In this document: one piece after another, positions 17,215-26,152 of the stretch
How positions within the stretch are numbered: position 1 is the first letter of the stretch
Layout of the letters: every line of letters starts with the position of its first letter
DNA from: Enteractinococcus helveticum
GTDB lineage: Bacteria; Actinomycetota; Actinomycetes; Actinomycetales; Micrococcaceae
Assembly (NCBI RefSeq): GCF_020742345.1
Contig: NZ_DYXC01000142.1
Span: 1-64,000 of the forward strand
Direction: 5' to 3'
DNA: 64,000 nt
Translations under genes and position numbers: made by a program
Notes under the pieces: model-generated
The model's input: the letters and a program-made list of their open reading frames with translations, nothing else
Database searches by the model: none
What the model was told of the DNA's origin: nothing

Positions 17215-18288
17215 CTAAATCTCCATTCCGAATTGCGTTGAGAAGCGCACGTCGCCTTCGATCATGTCGTGCATGTCGGTAACCCCGTTGCGGAACATTA
17301 AGGTGCGTTCCACACCCATCCCGAACGCGAAACCGGAATACACATCCGGGTCAATACCAGCGGCACGCAGCACCTGCGGGTGAATCATACCGCAACCGCC
17401 CCACTCAACCCACTGGGGCCCACCTTTGGCATCCGGGTGCCAAACATCGAGTTCCGCAGACGGCTCGGTAAAGGGGAAAAAGTTTGGGCGCAACCGAATG
17501 CGGGCATCCGCCCCGAACATTGATGTTGCAAAGTATTCCAGAGTCCCGCGTAGATCAGCCATCGTCAGACCTTTGTCAACGGCGAGACCTTCGAACTGGT
17601 GGAACACCGGCGTGTGGGTGGCATCCAGCTCGTCGGTGCGGAACGTTTTACCAGGCACCAGAATATAGGTCGGTGCTCCGCGTTCCAGCATGGCGCGAAT
17701 CTGCACCGGGGAGGTATGCGTGCGCAGCACGAGATGACGATCAGTGGGCTCAACAAAGAAAGTGTCTTGCATTTCTCGAGCCGGATGGTCCGGTTCAAAG
17801 TTCAATGCGTCGAAATTGTACCATTCGGATTCCAGCTCAGGACCCTCGGCAATTTCCCATCCCATGCCCACGAAAATATCCGAGACCCGCTCTTGCAGTA
17901 ATTCCAGCGGGTGACGAGCCCCTTGGCGACGGCGACGCACCGCTGTGGTCACGTCAACGGTTTCTTCCACGAGCATCCGGGCCTCGTGCTCAGCTTGCAG
18001 CCGGGCTTCGCGGTCTGCGAGCGCCTTGCCCACCTTGCCGCGTGCTTGGCCCATACGTTTGCCGGCCTCAGCTTTTTGGGATTTATCGAGCTTGCCGATC
18101 AAGCGGTTGGCCAGTGTTAGCGGAGCATTGTCACCGGTGTGTGCGATACGGGCCGCTTTGAGTTCGTCAAGATTCGTTGCAGCCTCGAATGCTGCGATAG
18201 CAGCTTGAATGGCTTGCTCGACGGCCTGCTCATCGGCCGGTGAAACCTCCGGTGGGAGATTCGAAGTATCCGTCATATTGGGGTACAC
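17215..18288 (-). CDS. pheS: Phenylalanyl-tRNA synthetase alpha subunit
   Basis: Catalytic class II subunit of PheRS, 357 residues from a GTG at 18288 or 353 from the ATG at 18276. The class II motif 2 region (TFRTDELDATHTPVFHQ) and motif 3 (GFAFGMGVERTLM) are intact; the N-terminal coiled coil binds tRNA. The ribosome-binding sequence AAAGG is very close to the GTG and 14 bases from the ATG, so the start is not settled. A strong hairpin sits 35 bases upstream, which may be part of its leader. Confidence 0.96.
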   Translation of the reverse strand: MYPNMTDTSNLPPEVSPADEQAVEQAIQAAIAAFEAATNLDELKAARIAHTGDNAPLTLANRLIGKLDKSQKAEAGKRMGQARGKVGKALADREARLQAEHEARMLVEETVDVTTAVRRRRQGARHPLELLQERVSDIFVGMGWEIAEGPELESEWYNFDALNFEPDHPAREMQDTFFVEPTDRHLVLRTHTSPVQIRAMLERGAPTYILVPGKTFRTDELDATHTPVFHQFEGLAVDKGLTMADLRGTLEYFATSMFGADARIRLRPNFFPFTEPSAELDVWHPDAKGGPQWVEWGGCGMIHPQVLRAAGIDPDVYSGFAFGMGVERTLMFRNGVTDMHDMIEGDVRFSTQFGMEI

Positions 18289-18322
18289 GCCTTTAGTTCT
18301 AAAACTCTGTGTTCACAACAGT

Positions 18323-18350
18323 GGGGTCAAAACCGGGCGGTTTCGACCCC
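18323..18350 (-). terminator. Hairpin between the acyl-CoA ligase gene and pheS
   Basis: GGGGTCAAAACC (18323-18334), loop GGGC, GGTTTCGACCCC (18339-18350): 11 of 12 pairs. It lies downstream of the ligase gene and only 35 bases before pheS, with no T-run on the minus strand. It may end ligase transcription or form part of a pheST leader. Confidence 0.55.
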
Positions 18351-18398
18351 ATCTAGTCTAAGACGTGAAGTCAACGTGACCGAACTGTTGCCATTCTG

Positions 18399-20057
18399 CT
18401 ACGTATCAGAGGACCAGAAGTCATCGATGGTATCACCTTGGGCTAAAAGGTCGATGGCTACCGAGCGCATCTCAACTTTACGCACTTTTCCCGTTACGGT
18501 GGTTGGGAATTCGTCAACTATATGGACATACCGCGGGATCTTATACTTCGCCAGGGAACTCAGGGAGAACTCACGCAGTGCTTCGGCAGTAAGTTTTGGT
18601 GCGCCTTTGCGTAGCCGGATCCAGGCCATGAGTTCTTCACCGTAGCGTTCATCCGGTACGCCGATAACTTGAGCATCAATGATGTCTGGGTGAGTATAGA
18701 GAAACTCTTCGATCTCGCGCGGATAAATGTTCTCACCGCCGCGAATGACCATGTCTTTAATTCGGCCGGTGACTTGTACATACCCATTTTCGTCCATGCG
18801 TGCGACGTCGCCGGTACGCAACCAGCCATCGTCGCCAAGCACCTCAGCGGTCCTTTCTGGTTGATTCCAGTACCCTTTCATCACAAGATAGCCACGCGTG
18901 CACAACTCACCGTCAGCGTTTACGGGCAGAGTTTCTCCTGTCTCAGGGTCAATAATCTTGATTTCAGCATGCGGGCTTGGTCGTCCTACCGTCGAGGTAC
19001 GCAGATGTAGCTCATCATCTGGACGGGTTTGCATCGATACCGGTGAAGTTTCTGTCATGCCGTAGCAAATGGTGACCTCATCCATGTGCATCGTATTGAT
19101 GACCTGTCGCATGACCTCATCTGGGCAGGGGGAACCGGCCATGATACCGGTGCGCAGGGAGGACAGATCAAAGTCAGTCAGGTTTTCTAGGGCTAATTCT
19201 GCGATGAACATGGTTGGAACACCATATAGCGATGTACACCGATATTTTTCTACAGTCGCCAAGGTTTGTTCTGGTTTGAATGAGGATCCGGGGATTACCA
19301 TCGTCGCCCCGTGCGTTGTGGCCGCAAGATTTCCCATGACCATACCAAAGCAGTGATAGTAAGGCACCGGAATGCAAATACGATCTTGGTCGGTATAGCG
19401 GTTGGTCTCCCCTACGAAAAACCCGTTATTGAGAATATTGCGGTGCGATAAGGTGGCACCCTTGGGGAATCCCGTAGTACCAGAAGTGTACTGAATATTG
19501 ATGGCGTCGGTATTGCTCAAAGTTGCCGCGATCTTGTCAAGGGTTTCATCATCAACAGCAACATCGAATACCTCGTCCCAGGATTCAGAGTTCATAATGA
19601 CGATGCGCTCAAGTGTCCCAAGCTCTTGCTGAGCCCGTTTGATCATGCGCGGATAATTCGTAGCGGGCACCTCTTCAGAGGAAATCAGTGTGGTAATTTC
19701 CGCCTGCTTCAGCACGTAGTTCAGTTCGTGCTGCCGGTAGGCCGGGTTGATATTGACCAAGATGGCGCCCAGTTGTGCGGTGGCATATTGCACGATGACC
19801 CATTCCCACCGGTTCAGCGCCCAGATACCAACTCGCTCGCCAGTGGTCACCCCGGCGTGGTGTAACCCGGTGGCTAACTTCCGCACATCGTTAGAGAACT
19901 GCTCATAGGTCCACTGGCGGTCCGCTGTGGCATCAATCAGGGCAATGTTTTGAGGAAATCTAGCCGTGGTCTTGGCTAAATTCTGCGGGATCGTTTCCTC
20001 GATGAGCGGGACGTCGGTGGGACCGACAGCATAGGAATGGTTGAGTTGCCCTGCCAT
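18399..20057 (-). CDS. Acyl-CoA ligase (FadD35-like AMP-binding enzyme)
   Basis: ANL-superfamily enzyme that activates a carboxylic acid to its CoA thioester through an acyl-AMP. The 552-residue protein has the P-loop TSGTTGFPKG at 191-200 and the catalytic lysine region TVTGKVRK near the C terminus. ATG at 20057 is chosen because AGGAAG is 7 bases upstream; the open frame continues 15 codons further. It lies downstream of the TetR gene and opposite a methylcrotonyl-CoA carboxylase operon, as fadD35 does in Mycobacterium tuberculosis. The acid substrate (itaconate, a methyl-branched acid or a fatty acid) cannot be read from the sequence. Confidence 0.9.
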   Translation of the reverse strand: MAGQLNHSYAVGPTDVPLIEETIPQNLAKTTARFPQNIALIDATADRQWTYEQFSNDVRKLATGLHHAGVTTGERVGIWALNRWEWVIVQYATAQLGAILVNINPAYRQHELNYVLKQAEITTLISSEEVPATNYPRMIKRAQQELGTLERIVIMNSESWDEVFDVAVDDETLDKIAATLSNTDAINIQYTSGTTGFPKGATLSHRNILNNGFFVGETNRYTDQDRICIPVPYYHCFGMVMGNLAATTHGATMVIPGSSFKPEQTLATVEKYRCTSLYGVPTMFIAELALENLTDFDLSSLRTGIMAGSPCPDEVMRQVINTMHMDEVTICYGMTETSPVSMQTRPDDELHLRTSTVGRPSPHAEIKIIDPETGETLPVNADGELCTRGYLVMKGYWNQPERTAEVLGDDGWLRTGDVARMDENGYVQVTGRIKDMVIRGGENIYPREIEEFLYTHPDIIDAQVIGVPDERYGEELMAWIRLRKGAPKLTAEALREFSLSSLAKYKIPRYVHIVDEFPTTVTGKVRKVEMRSVAIDLLAQGDTIDDFWSSDT

Positions 20058-20123
20058 AACTATCTTCCTGAGAAATCTTAAGGTCGTCTCATAATGTAAC
20101 AAATCGTGAAGTATCTCACCATA

Positions 20124-20771
20124 CTAAGCCTCTTCGTTGGTCTCTCCCGGTGCAGCGTAGAGGGCTTGCATCGCCATTTCGGGTAGCATGTACCGCAAAT
20201 ATGACAAGAAATTGTCAGTCTGTTTCCGTTTGGCTAAGCTCCGGAATGAATGGCCCGTGGAGTTGATGAGACCAAATACTGCGTGTGCTCGCACTACCAG
20301 CTGGTCGGTGGTTTCTTGCGGGTGAATCTGTTGCATCGCGCGGATCCAGATATCAATAAACTCACGCTGCATTCGACGGATATCTCGCTGCATGGCCTCC
20401 TCAACCGATGAAAGGTCACGATCTTGGACGCGGATAATATCCGAAGAGCTCAGGGCAAACTCGGTCTGTAAGTCCACCAACAGCCGCAAACGCTCAAAGG
20501 TATCACCATTTGCAGCTTCAATCTCGCCACCACGAGTCAGAAGGAAATGGCTGGCTTGGCCAATCAGCACCCCCAGCATGTCCTGCTTTGATTCAAAATG
20601 CCGGTATATTGCCTGACCAGTGACTCCTACTTCGGCACCGATTTCATCCAACGAAACTGCCGCAAAACCGCGCGCGGCAAACAGCCGTGCGGCGGCAGTC
20701 AGAAGCTGCTCACGACGCCTTTCTTTTTCCATCTGACGTTGGGTCTTGACTGCCCCGTCAGAGGTATTCAT
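20124..20771 (-). CDS. TetR-family regulator
   Basis: One-component regulator with an N-terminal helix-turn-helix (SLDEIGAEVGVTGQAIYRHF) and a ligand-binding C-terminal domain, about 215 residues. It probably represses this catabolic locus and releases DNA on binding an acyl-CoA; this is inferred from position and from the equivalent Rv2506 gene. An inverted repeat in the divergent promoter (20813-20836) is the likely operator. Start uncertain: ATG at 20771 is given, but a TTG at 20792 is also in frame and neither has a good ribosome-binding site. Confidence 0.9.
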   Translation of the reverse strand: MNTSDGAVKTQRQMEKERRREQLLTAAARLFAARGFAAVSLDEIGAEVGVTGQAIYRHFESKQDMLGVLIGQASHFLLTRGGEIEAANGDTFERLRLLVDLQTEFALSSSDIIRVQDRDLSSVEEAMQRDIRRMQREFIDIWIRAMQQIHPQETTDQLVVRAHAVFGLINSTGHSFRSLAKRKQTDNFLSYLRYMLPEMAMQALYAAPGETNEEA

Positions 20772-20812
20772 CTGAATACTAGACAAATGCAATCTCCATC
20801 ACTAATCTGAAC

Positions 20813-20836
20813 TTCAGTTAGTCAGCATAAACTGAA
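20813..20836. promoter_or_regulatory. Probable TetR operator
   Basis: TTCAGTT (20813-20819), 10-base spacer, AACTGAA (20830-20836): a perfect 7-bp inverted repeat in the short divergent region between tetR and the carboxylase gene. It is well placed to control both directions. Confidence 0.6.
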
Positions 20837-20869
20837 ATTTTTGCCAGGTCCACATCCGTCAGGAGAAGA

Positions 20870-22477
20870 ATGCAACAGCTGATCACACAGGTTGATGCCA
20901 ACTCCGAGCAATATCGAACAAACTTTACCTATCACTCTCAACTGCACCAACAGCTGCGCGACCGTATCGCGCAGGTAGCTCAAGGCGGGTCGGAACGATC
21001 ACGTCAACGCCATCTCGACCGTGGACGCCTACTCCCCCGCGAACGAGTGCGCCGTCTGCTGGACCCAGGCTCGCCTTTCCTTGAAATCGGTTCACTAGCT
21101 GCCTTTGAAATGTACGACGGCGATGCACCGGCTGCAGGTCTGATCGCTGGGATCGGGATCGTCGAGGGCCGCTATGTGATGGTTGTGTGCAATGATTCGA
21201 CGGTCAAAGGTGGAACCTATTACCCCATCACGGTCAAAAAACACTTGCGCGCCCAAGAGATTGCTTTTGAAAACCGCCTCCCATGCTTGTATCTAGTGGA
21301 TTCCGGTGGCGCATTCTTGCCTCGGCAAGATGAAGTTTTTCCCGATCGAGACCATTTCGGGCGAATCTTCTATAATCAGTCACAATTATCCTCCCGAGGA
21401 ATTCCGCAAATTTCAGCTGTCCTAGGCTCATCTACCGCTGGTGGCGCCTATGTGCCGGCCATGAGTGACGAATCTGTTATTGTGCGCAATCAGGGAACCA
21501 TCTTCTTGGGCGGTCCACCGCTGGTTAAGGCAGCAACCGGTGAAATCGTCACCTCTGAAGAGCTGGGTGGGGCGGAAGTACATACAACGACCTCCGGTGT
21601 GGCGGATCATATAGCGGAAAATGACGACCACGCCCTGCAGATCGTGCGCAATATCGTGGCCACGCTGCCGCCAACACCGCAACGAATCTGGAAAAAAATT
21701 GACGCGCTAGATCCTAGCAATGACCCGGAAGATATTGCGGGCATCTTACCGGTTGACGTACATACGCCCTACGACGTTCGAGAAATTATTTCCCGAATCA
21801 TCGACGCAGGCAGTTTTCATGAATTCAAAGAAAACTACGGCACAACCCTGGTCACAGGCTTTGCACGCGTTGATGGGCATCCGGTAGGCATCATTGCCAA
21901 TAACGGCATCCTCTTCTCCGAGTCCTCACTCAAAGGAGCGCACTTCATCGAGCTGGCCGATCAGCGCGGCATCCCGCTATTGTTCTTGCAGAATATTTCT
22001 GGGTTTATGGTGGGCAAGGACTACGAGGCCGGGGGCATCGCCAAAAATGGTGCCAAGATGGTCACTGCCGTGTCTACAACCCGTGTCCCGAAAATCACCA
22101 TCATTATCGGGGGATCTTTCGGTGCGGGCAATTACTCGATGTGTGGACGGGCGTATTCACCGCGCTTTTTATTCATGTGGCCCAACGCCCGAATCTCCGT
22201 TATGGGCCCCGATCAGGCGGCCAGCGTGTTAGCTACGGTCAAACGGGACCAGTACGAAGCCACAGGCCAACAATGGTCTGTAGACGAAGAATCCGAGTTC
22301 AAACAACCAATCTTGGATCGCTACAATGAGCAGGGCTCCGCGTATTACTCCACAGCTCGGTTGTGGGATGACGGCATTATCGAGCCTCAAGATACGCGTC
22401 GAGTCATCGCTATGGCCTTGGATGTGTGTGCCCGTACCCCGCTTCCCGAACCTCGATTTGGTCTTTTCCGGATGTGA
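20870..22477 (+). CDS. accD1: Methylcrotonyl-CoA carboxylase, carboxyltransferase (beta) subunit
   Basis: Transfers CO2 from biotin to 3-methylcrotonyl-CoA in leucine breakdown. The 535-residue protein has the crotonase-fold motif DSGGAFLPRQDEVFPD (144-159), typical of MCC beta chains rather than of propionyl-CoA carboxylases, and GSFGAGNYSMCGRAY in the second half. AGGAG (20861-20865) lies 4 bases before the ATG. First gene of a five-gene operon; its stop overlaps the next gene by 4 bases. Confidence 0.92.
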   Translation: MQQLITQVDANSEQYRTNFTYHSQLHQQLRDRIAQVAQGGSERSRQRHLDRGRLLPRERVRRLLDPGSPFLEIGSLAAFEMYDGDAPAAGLIAGIGIVEGRYVMVVCNDSTVKGGTYYPITVKKHLRAQEIAFENRLPCLYLVDSGGAFLPRQDEVFPDRDHFGRIFYNQSQLSSRGIPQISAVLGSSTAGGAYVPAMSDESVIVRNQGTIFLGGPPLVKAATGEIVTSEELGGAEVHTTTSGVADHIAENDDHALQIVRNIVATLPPTPQRIWKKIDALDPSNDPEDIAGILPVDVHTPYDVREIISRIIDAGSFHEFKENYGTTLVTGFARVDGHPVGIIANNGILFSESSLKGAHFIELADQRGIPLLFLQNISGFMVGKDYEAGGIAKNGAKMVTAVSTTRVPKITIIIGGSFGAGNYSMCGRAYSPRFLFMWPNARISVMGPDQAASVLATVKRDQYEATGQQWSVDEESEFKQPILDRYNEQGSAYYSTARLWDDGIIEPQDTRRVIAMALDVCARTPLPEPRFGLFRM

Positions 22478-24471
22478 CTGCTGTGCAACAATTTTCCAAA
22501 GTACTGATTGCCAACCGCGGGGAAATTGCCATCCGCATTACCAAGACCTTGCGTCGGTTAGGCATCCGTTCTGTCGCTATCTACTCGGATGCCGATCAGG
22601 AAGCAGCCCATGTCCGATCCGCTGATGAAGCGATACGGTTAGGCGCAACCGCAGCCGAGTCGTATCTTAACCCACAGGCCGTTGTGCAAGCGGCACTCGA
22701 CGTCGGTGCTGAGGCAATCCACCCGGGATATGGTTTTATCTCCGAAAATGTTGACCTAGCGCATGCTTGTCATCAGGCAGGTGTGACTTTCATCGGTCCT
22801 CGTGAACATGCTTTGGAAGTCATGGGTGACAAGATCCGCTCGAAGAATCACGTTGCGAAAGCTGGCGTTCCGATGGTCGACGGGGTCGCTGAAGCAGGCC
22901 TGAGCAATAAACAACTCATTGCTGCTACCAAAGACATGACCTTTCCAATGCTGATCAAACCCTCCGCCGGTGGTGGCGGCAAGGGCATGCACGTGGTCGC
23001 ATCCCATGATGAGCTTGCCGCTCAGCTCGAGACTGCTCGCCGTGTTGCAAAAACCGCATTCGGTGACGACACCCTCCTAGTCGAACAACTCATCCGCTCG
23101 CCGCGTCACATCGAGGTGCAGATCCTGGCAGATCAACACGGCAATGTCATTCACCTCGGCGAGCGCGAGTGTTCACTGCAGCGTCGTCATCAAAAGATTA
23201 TTGAAGAAGCCCCTTCGGTGCTGCTCAGTGATGAAACACGAGCGCGCATCGGCCAGGCAGCGGTCGATACCGCCAAATCCGTTGACTATGTGGGCGCAGG
23301 AACCGTCGAATTTCTTGTCTCGGACGAAGAGCCAGACAAGTTCTACTTCATGGAGATGAATACTCGCCTGCAGGTGGAACATCCGGTCACCGAACAGATC
23401 ACCGGCATCGATCTTGTCGAAGAACAGATTCGGATTGCAGCTGGCGAACCACTATCGCTGTCCCAAGATGAAGTCGCATTGACCGGGCACTCAATCGAAG
23501 CGCGTGTCTATGCCGAAACTCCCCAGGCAGGCTTTATGCCTTCTACCGGTACAATCCTTCACGTTTCTGAGCCCACTGGCCCCGGCATCCGGGTGGACTC
23601 GGGGTTGCGCACAGGTGCTGTCATCGGTACAGAGTTTGACCCCATGATCGCTAAGATCATTGCTACCGGCACCGACCGCGACCAAGCGTTAGCGCGCTTA
23701 GATCAAGCGTTGGCTGAAATGGTCGTCCTGGGGATTAACACCAACCTGGAATATCTTCAGCATCTAATCAGGGACGCTGATGTTGCAGCCGGCAACATTG
23801 ACACCACGCTGGTTGAAGCGCGTTTACCAGACATGGTCTTTGATGCTCCAACCAGACGGCATGCTCAAATTGCAGCGCATTTTGTACACAGCCAGGCTCG
23901 TGCTCCGTCAGATGCTTGGCTTCCTGACGGATTCCGACTTGGTGGTGCCGCAGAGGTGAAGTACCGAGTGGACTATCCTGCTGACGACGATCCCAGCAGT
24001 TTCGAGATAGCCCTTGATATAAGTGCTCAGCTGTTACCGGCCGTCCGGGTCAATGAGTATGTCTACCAAGATGCCCACGGTGTCGAAACAGTCACGATTG
24101 CGGCTGAAGCACCTACGCCTCAGGGAACGTGGGTCTGGATGGCCACCAATACTTTCACTGGCTCTGTCGTTGTTTTGGATCATCAGGCGCAAGTGCTCGA
24201 CACACTAGCCTCTCTGGATGCCGAGGAACGCGGCGTAGACCCGCAAGTTCGTGCCCCACTGCCGGGCACTGTCACGGTCATCCATCTACCGGATGGTAGC
24301 CAAGTATCGGCTGGTGATCTCGTAGTGACCATCGAGGCAATGAAAATGGAACACCAACTCAAAGCACCGCTGGATGGTACGGTCACCATTCATGTCAGTG
24401 ACGGCCAACAGGTCGCACTGGATCAGCGCATTCTGACAGTTGTCGGATGCGTCTCCAGCGATGACCACTAG
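22474..24471 (+). CDS. accA1: Methylcrotonyl-CoA carboxylase, biotin-carrying (alpha) subunit
   Basis: Contains biotin carboxylase (N-terminal FSKVLIANRGEIA, ATP-grasp loop GGGGKGMH), a linker region and a C-terminal biotinyl domain with EAMKME; the biotinylated lysine is about K624. The GTG at 22474 overlaps the accD1 stop as GTGA; a second GTG at 22483 is possible. The longer open frame upstream is not needed. With accD1 it should form the carboxylase of leucine catabolism, the counterpart of mycobacterial AccA1/AccD1. Confidence 0.92.
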   Translation: MTAVQQFSKVLIANRGEIAIRITKTLRRLGIRSVAIYSDADQEAAHVRSADEAIRLGATAAESYLNPQAVVQAALDVGAEAIHPGYGFISENVDLAHACHQAGVTFIGPREHALEVMGDKIRSKNHVAKAGVPMVDGVAEAGLSNKQLIAATKDMTFPMLIKPSAGGGGKGMHVVASHDELAAQLETARRVAKTAFGDDTLLVEQLIRSPRHIEVQILADQHGNVIHLGERECSLQRRHQKIIEEAPSVLLSDETRARIGQAAVDTAKSVDYVGAGTVEFLVSDEEPDKFYFMEMNTRLQVEHPVTEQITGIDLVEEQIRIAAGEPLSLSQDEVALTGHSIEARVYAETPQAGFMPSTGTILHVSEPTGPGIRVDSGLRTGAVIGTEFDPMIAKIIATGTDRDQALARLDQALAEMVVLGINTNLEYLQHLIRDADVAAGNIDTTLVEARLPDMVFDAPTRRHAQIAAHFVHSQARAPSDAWLPDGFRLGGAAEVKYRVDYPADDDPSSFEIALDISAQLLPAVRVNEYVYQDAHGVETVTIAAEAPTPQGTWVWMATNTFTGSVVVLDHQAQVLDTLASLDAEERGVDPQVRAPLPGTVTVIHLPDGSQVSAGDLVVTIEAMKMEHQLKAPLDGTVTIHVSDGQQVALDQRILTVVGCVSSDDH

Positions 24472-24502
24472 TACTTGCTTCGGCAATGAAAGGTACTGAG
24501 CA

Positions 24503-25642
24503 ATGTCGATTGACCATTATTTAGACGAAGAACAACTCGCGCTTATTGACGGGGTCCGTGAATTCGCACAACAAGTGATCGCGCCGGTATCGGCCCAACA
24601 CGACCGAGAGAAAACATTTCCATATGAAATCATCTCGCAAATGGGCGACATGGGCTTGTTTGGGCTGCCCATCCCGGAGGAATACGGAGGCCAAGGCGGC
24701 GACTACTTCACTTTGTGCCTGGCACTAGAGGAAATTGCCAAGGTCGATCAATCCGTGGCTATTACCCTTGAAGCAGGGGTATCGCTTGGCATGATGCCAT
24801 TACTAAAATTTGGCACCGAAGAACAAAAGCACCGTTGGCTCCCTGATTTGGCCGACGCGAAACGTCTAGCTGCCTTTGGCCTCACCGAACCCGGTGCAGG
24901 TTCAGATGCTGGCAGCACTCAGACCCGCGCTACGTTAGATAACAACATCTGGACTATCAACGGTAATAAGGAATTTATCACCAACTCAGGCACGGACATT
25001 ACCTCAATTGTCACCGTCACGGCGGTCACCGGCGATGGGGAAATATCCACAATCATTGTCCCGACGGACACGCCTGGGTTTACGGTGGAACCCGCTTATA
25101 ACAAAGTTGGGTGGAACGCTTCCGACACCCACCCGTTGACACTACATGATGTCAAAGTTCCCCAAGAGAACCTGTTGGGTGAACGAGGCCGTGGTTTTGC
25201 GAACTTTATGGACATTCTCGATGAAGGTCGTGTCGCTATCGCAGCCCTTGCAACTGGGGCAGCACAAGGTTGTGTCGATGCCTCTGTCGAATATGCGAAG
25301 ACTCGTAAGACGTTTGGTCGCGCCATCGGCGAAAACCAAGGTGTCTCCTTTAAGATTGCTCGGATGCAAGCCCGGGCGTATGCTGCACGGACAGCTTACT
25401 ATTCGGCAGCCAAGAAGTTGGTTTCTGGAAAGCCGTTCAAGACCGAAGCTTCAATCGCCAAGATGATCGGGTCTGAAGCAGCCATGGATAACGCTCGCGA
25501 TGCCACACAAATATTCGGTGGATACGGTTTTATGAACGAAAGCTTAGTCGCGCGCCACTACCGTGACTCTAAGATTCTGGAGATCGGGGAAGGCACCACA
25601 GAAGTCCAACTCATGCTGATTGCTCGTTCACTAGGCCTGTAG
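24503..25642 (+). CDS. Acyl-CoA dehydrogenase (FadE19-like)
   Basis: FAD enzyme of 379 residues that oxidises a short branched acyl-CoA, most likely isovaleryl- or 2-methylbutyryl-CoA given the operon. Motifs FGLTEPGAGSDAGS and the C-terminal IGEGTTEVQ are present, with a probable catalytic glutamate at E363; some isovaleryl-CoA dehydrogenases place the base elsewhere. It starts 31 bases after accA1, with AAAGG upstream. Confidence 0.93.
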   Translation: MSIDHYLDEEQLALIDGVREFAQQVIAPVSAQHDREKTFPYEIISQMGDMGLFGLPIPEEYGGQGGDYFTLCLALEEIAKVDQSVAITLEAGVSLGMMPLLKFGTEEQKHRWLPDLADAKRLAAFGLTEPGAGSDAGSTQTRATLDNNIWTINGNKEFITNSGTDITSIVTVTAVTGDGEISTIIVPTDTPGFTVEPAYNKVGWNASDTHPLTLHDVKVPQENLLGERGRGFANFMDILDEGRVAIAALATGAAQGCVDASVEYAKTRKTFGRAIGENQGVSFKIARMQARAYAARTAYYSAAKKLVSGKPFKTEASIAKMIGSEAAMDNARDATQIFGGYGFMNESLVARHYRDSKILEIGEGTTEVQLMLIARSLGL

Positions 25643-25651
25643 GGGAACATA

Positions 25652-26152
25652 ATGTCTGATGAACCAAAAATTATCAAACAACGCGGTCTGTACTATGACG
25701 AAATTGAAGTTGGCAACATCTATCAACACGCTCCAGGTCGCACCGTAACTGAGGCAGATAACGTTATATTCACGACCCTCACGATGAACACGCAATCGCT
25801 TCATCTGGATGCACACTGGTCTTCCCAACAAGAATTTGGCCAACCCTTAGTCAATTCGATGTTTACGTTATCGACCATCGTGGGCGCTTCGGTTGCTCAA
25901 CTTACCCAAGGCACCATTGTCGCCAACCTGGGTTTTGAAAGCGTGAATTTCCCGAAACCGTTGTACCACGGTGACACTTTGTATGCCGAGACTGAGATCT
26001 TAGCTAAACGGCTATCCTCGTCACGACCAGGCCAAGGCATCCTCACGCTCCGCCATATGGGAAGAAATCAGCATGGCGATCTGGTTGCCGAATGTACCCG
26101 TTCCACGATGCTGTGGGAGTCTGAAGAACATCATCGAAAGGCCACCACGTGA
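25652..26152 (+). CDS. MaoC-like hydratase (itaconyl/methylglutaconyl-CoA hydratase type)
   Basis: Hot-dog fold protein of 166 residues, related to Rv2499c of M. tuberculosis. In that neighbourhood the hydratase is thought to act just before the CitE-like lyase, on methylglutaconyl-CoA or itaconyl-CoA. The classic MaoC fold is recognisable from GRTVTEADNVIFTTLTMNTQ and the later EILAKRLSSSRPGQG. It lies 9 bases after the dehydrogenase and overlaps the lyase gene by 4 bases, so the two are probably made together. Confidence 0.85.
   Translation: MSDEPKIIKQRGLYYDEIEVGNIYQHAPGRTVTEADNVIFTTLTMNTQSLHLDAHWSSQQEFGQPLVNSMFTLSTIVGASVAQLTQGTIVANLGFESVNFPKPLYHGDTLYAETEILAKRLSSSRPGQGILTLRHMGRNQHGDLVAECTRSTMLWESEEHHRKATT

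Noticed and set aside
17484..18161. Long plus-strand open frame opposite pheS
   Set aside because: Antisense shadow of pheS with atypical composition (proline- and arginine-rich).
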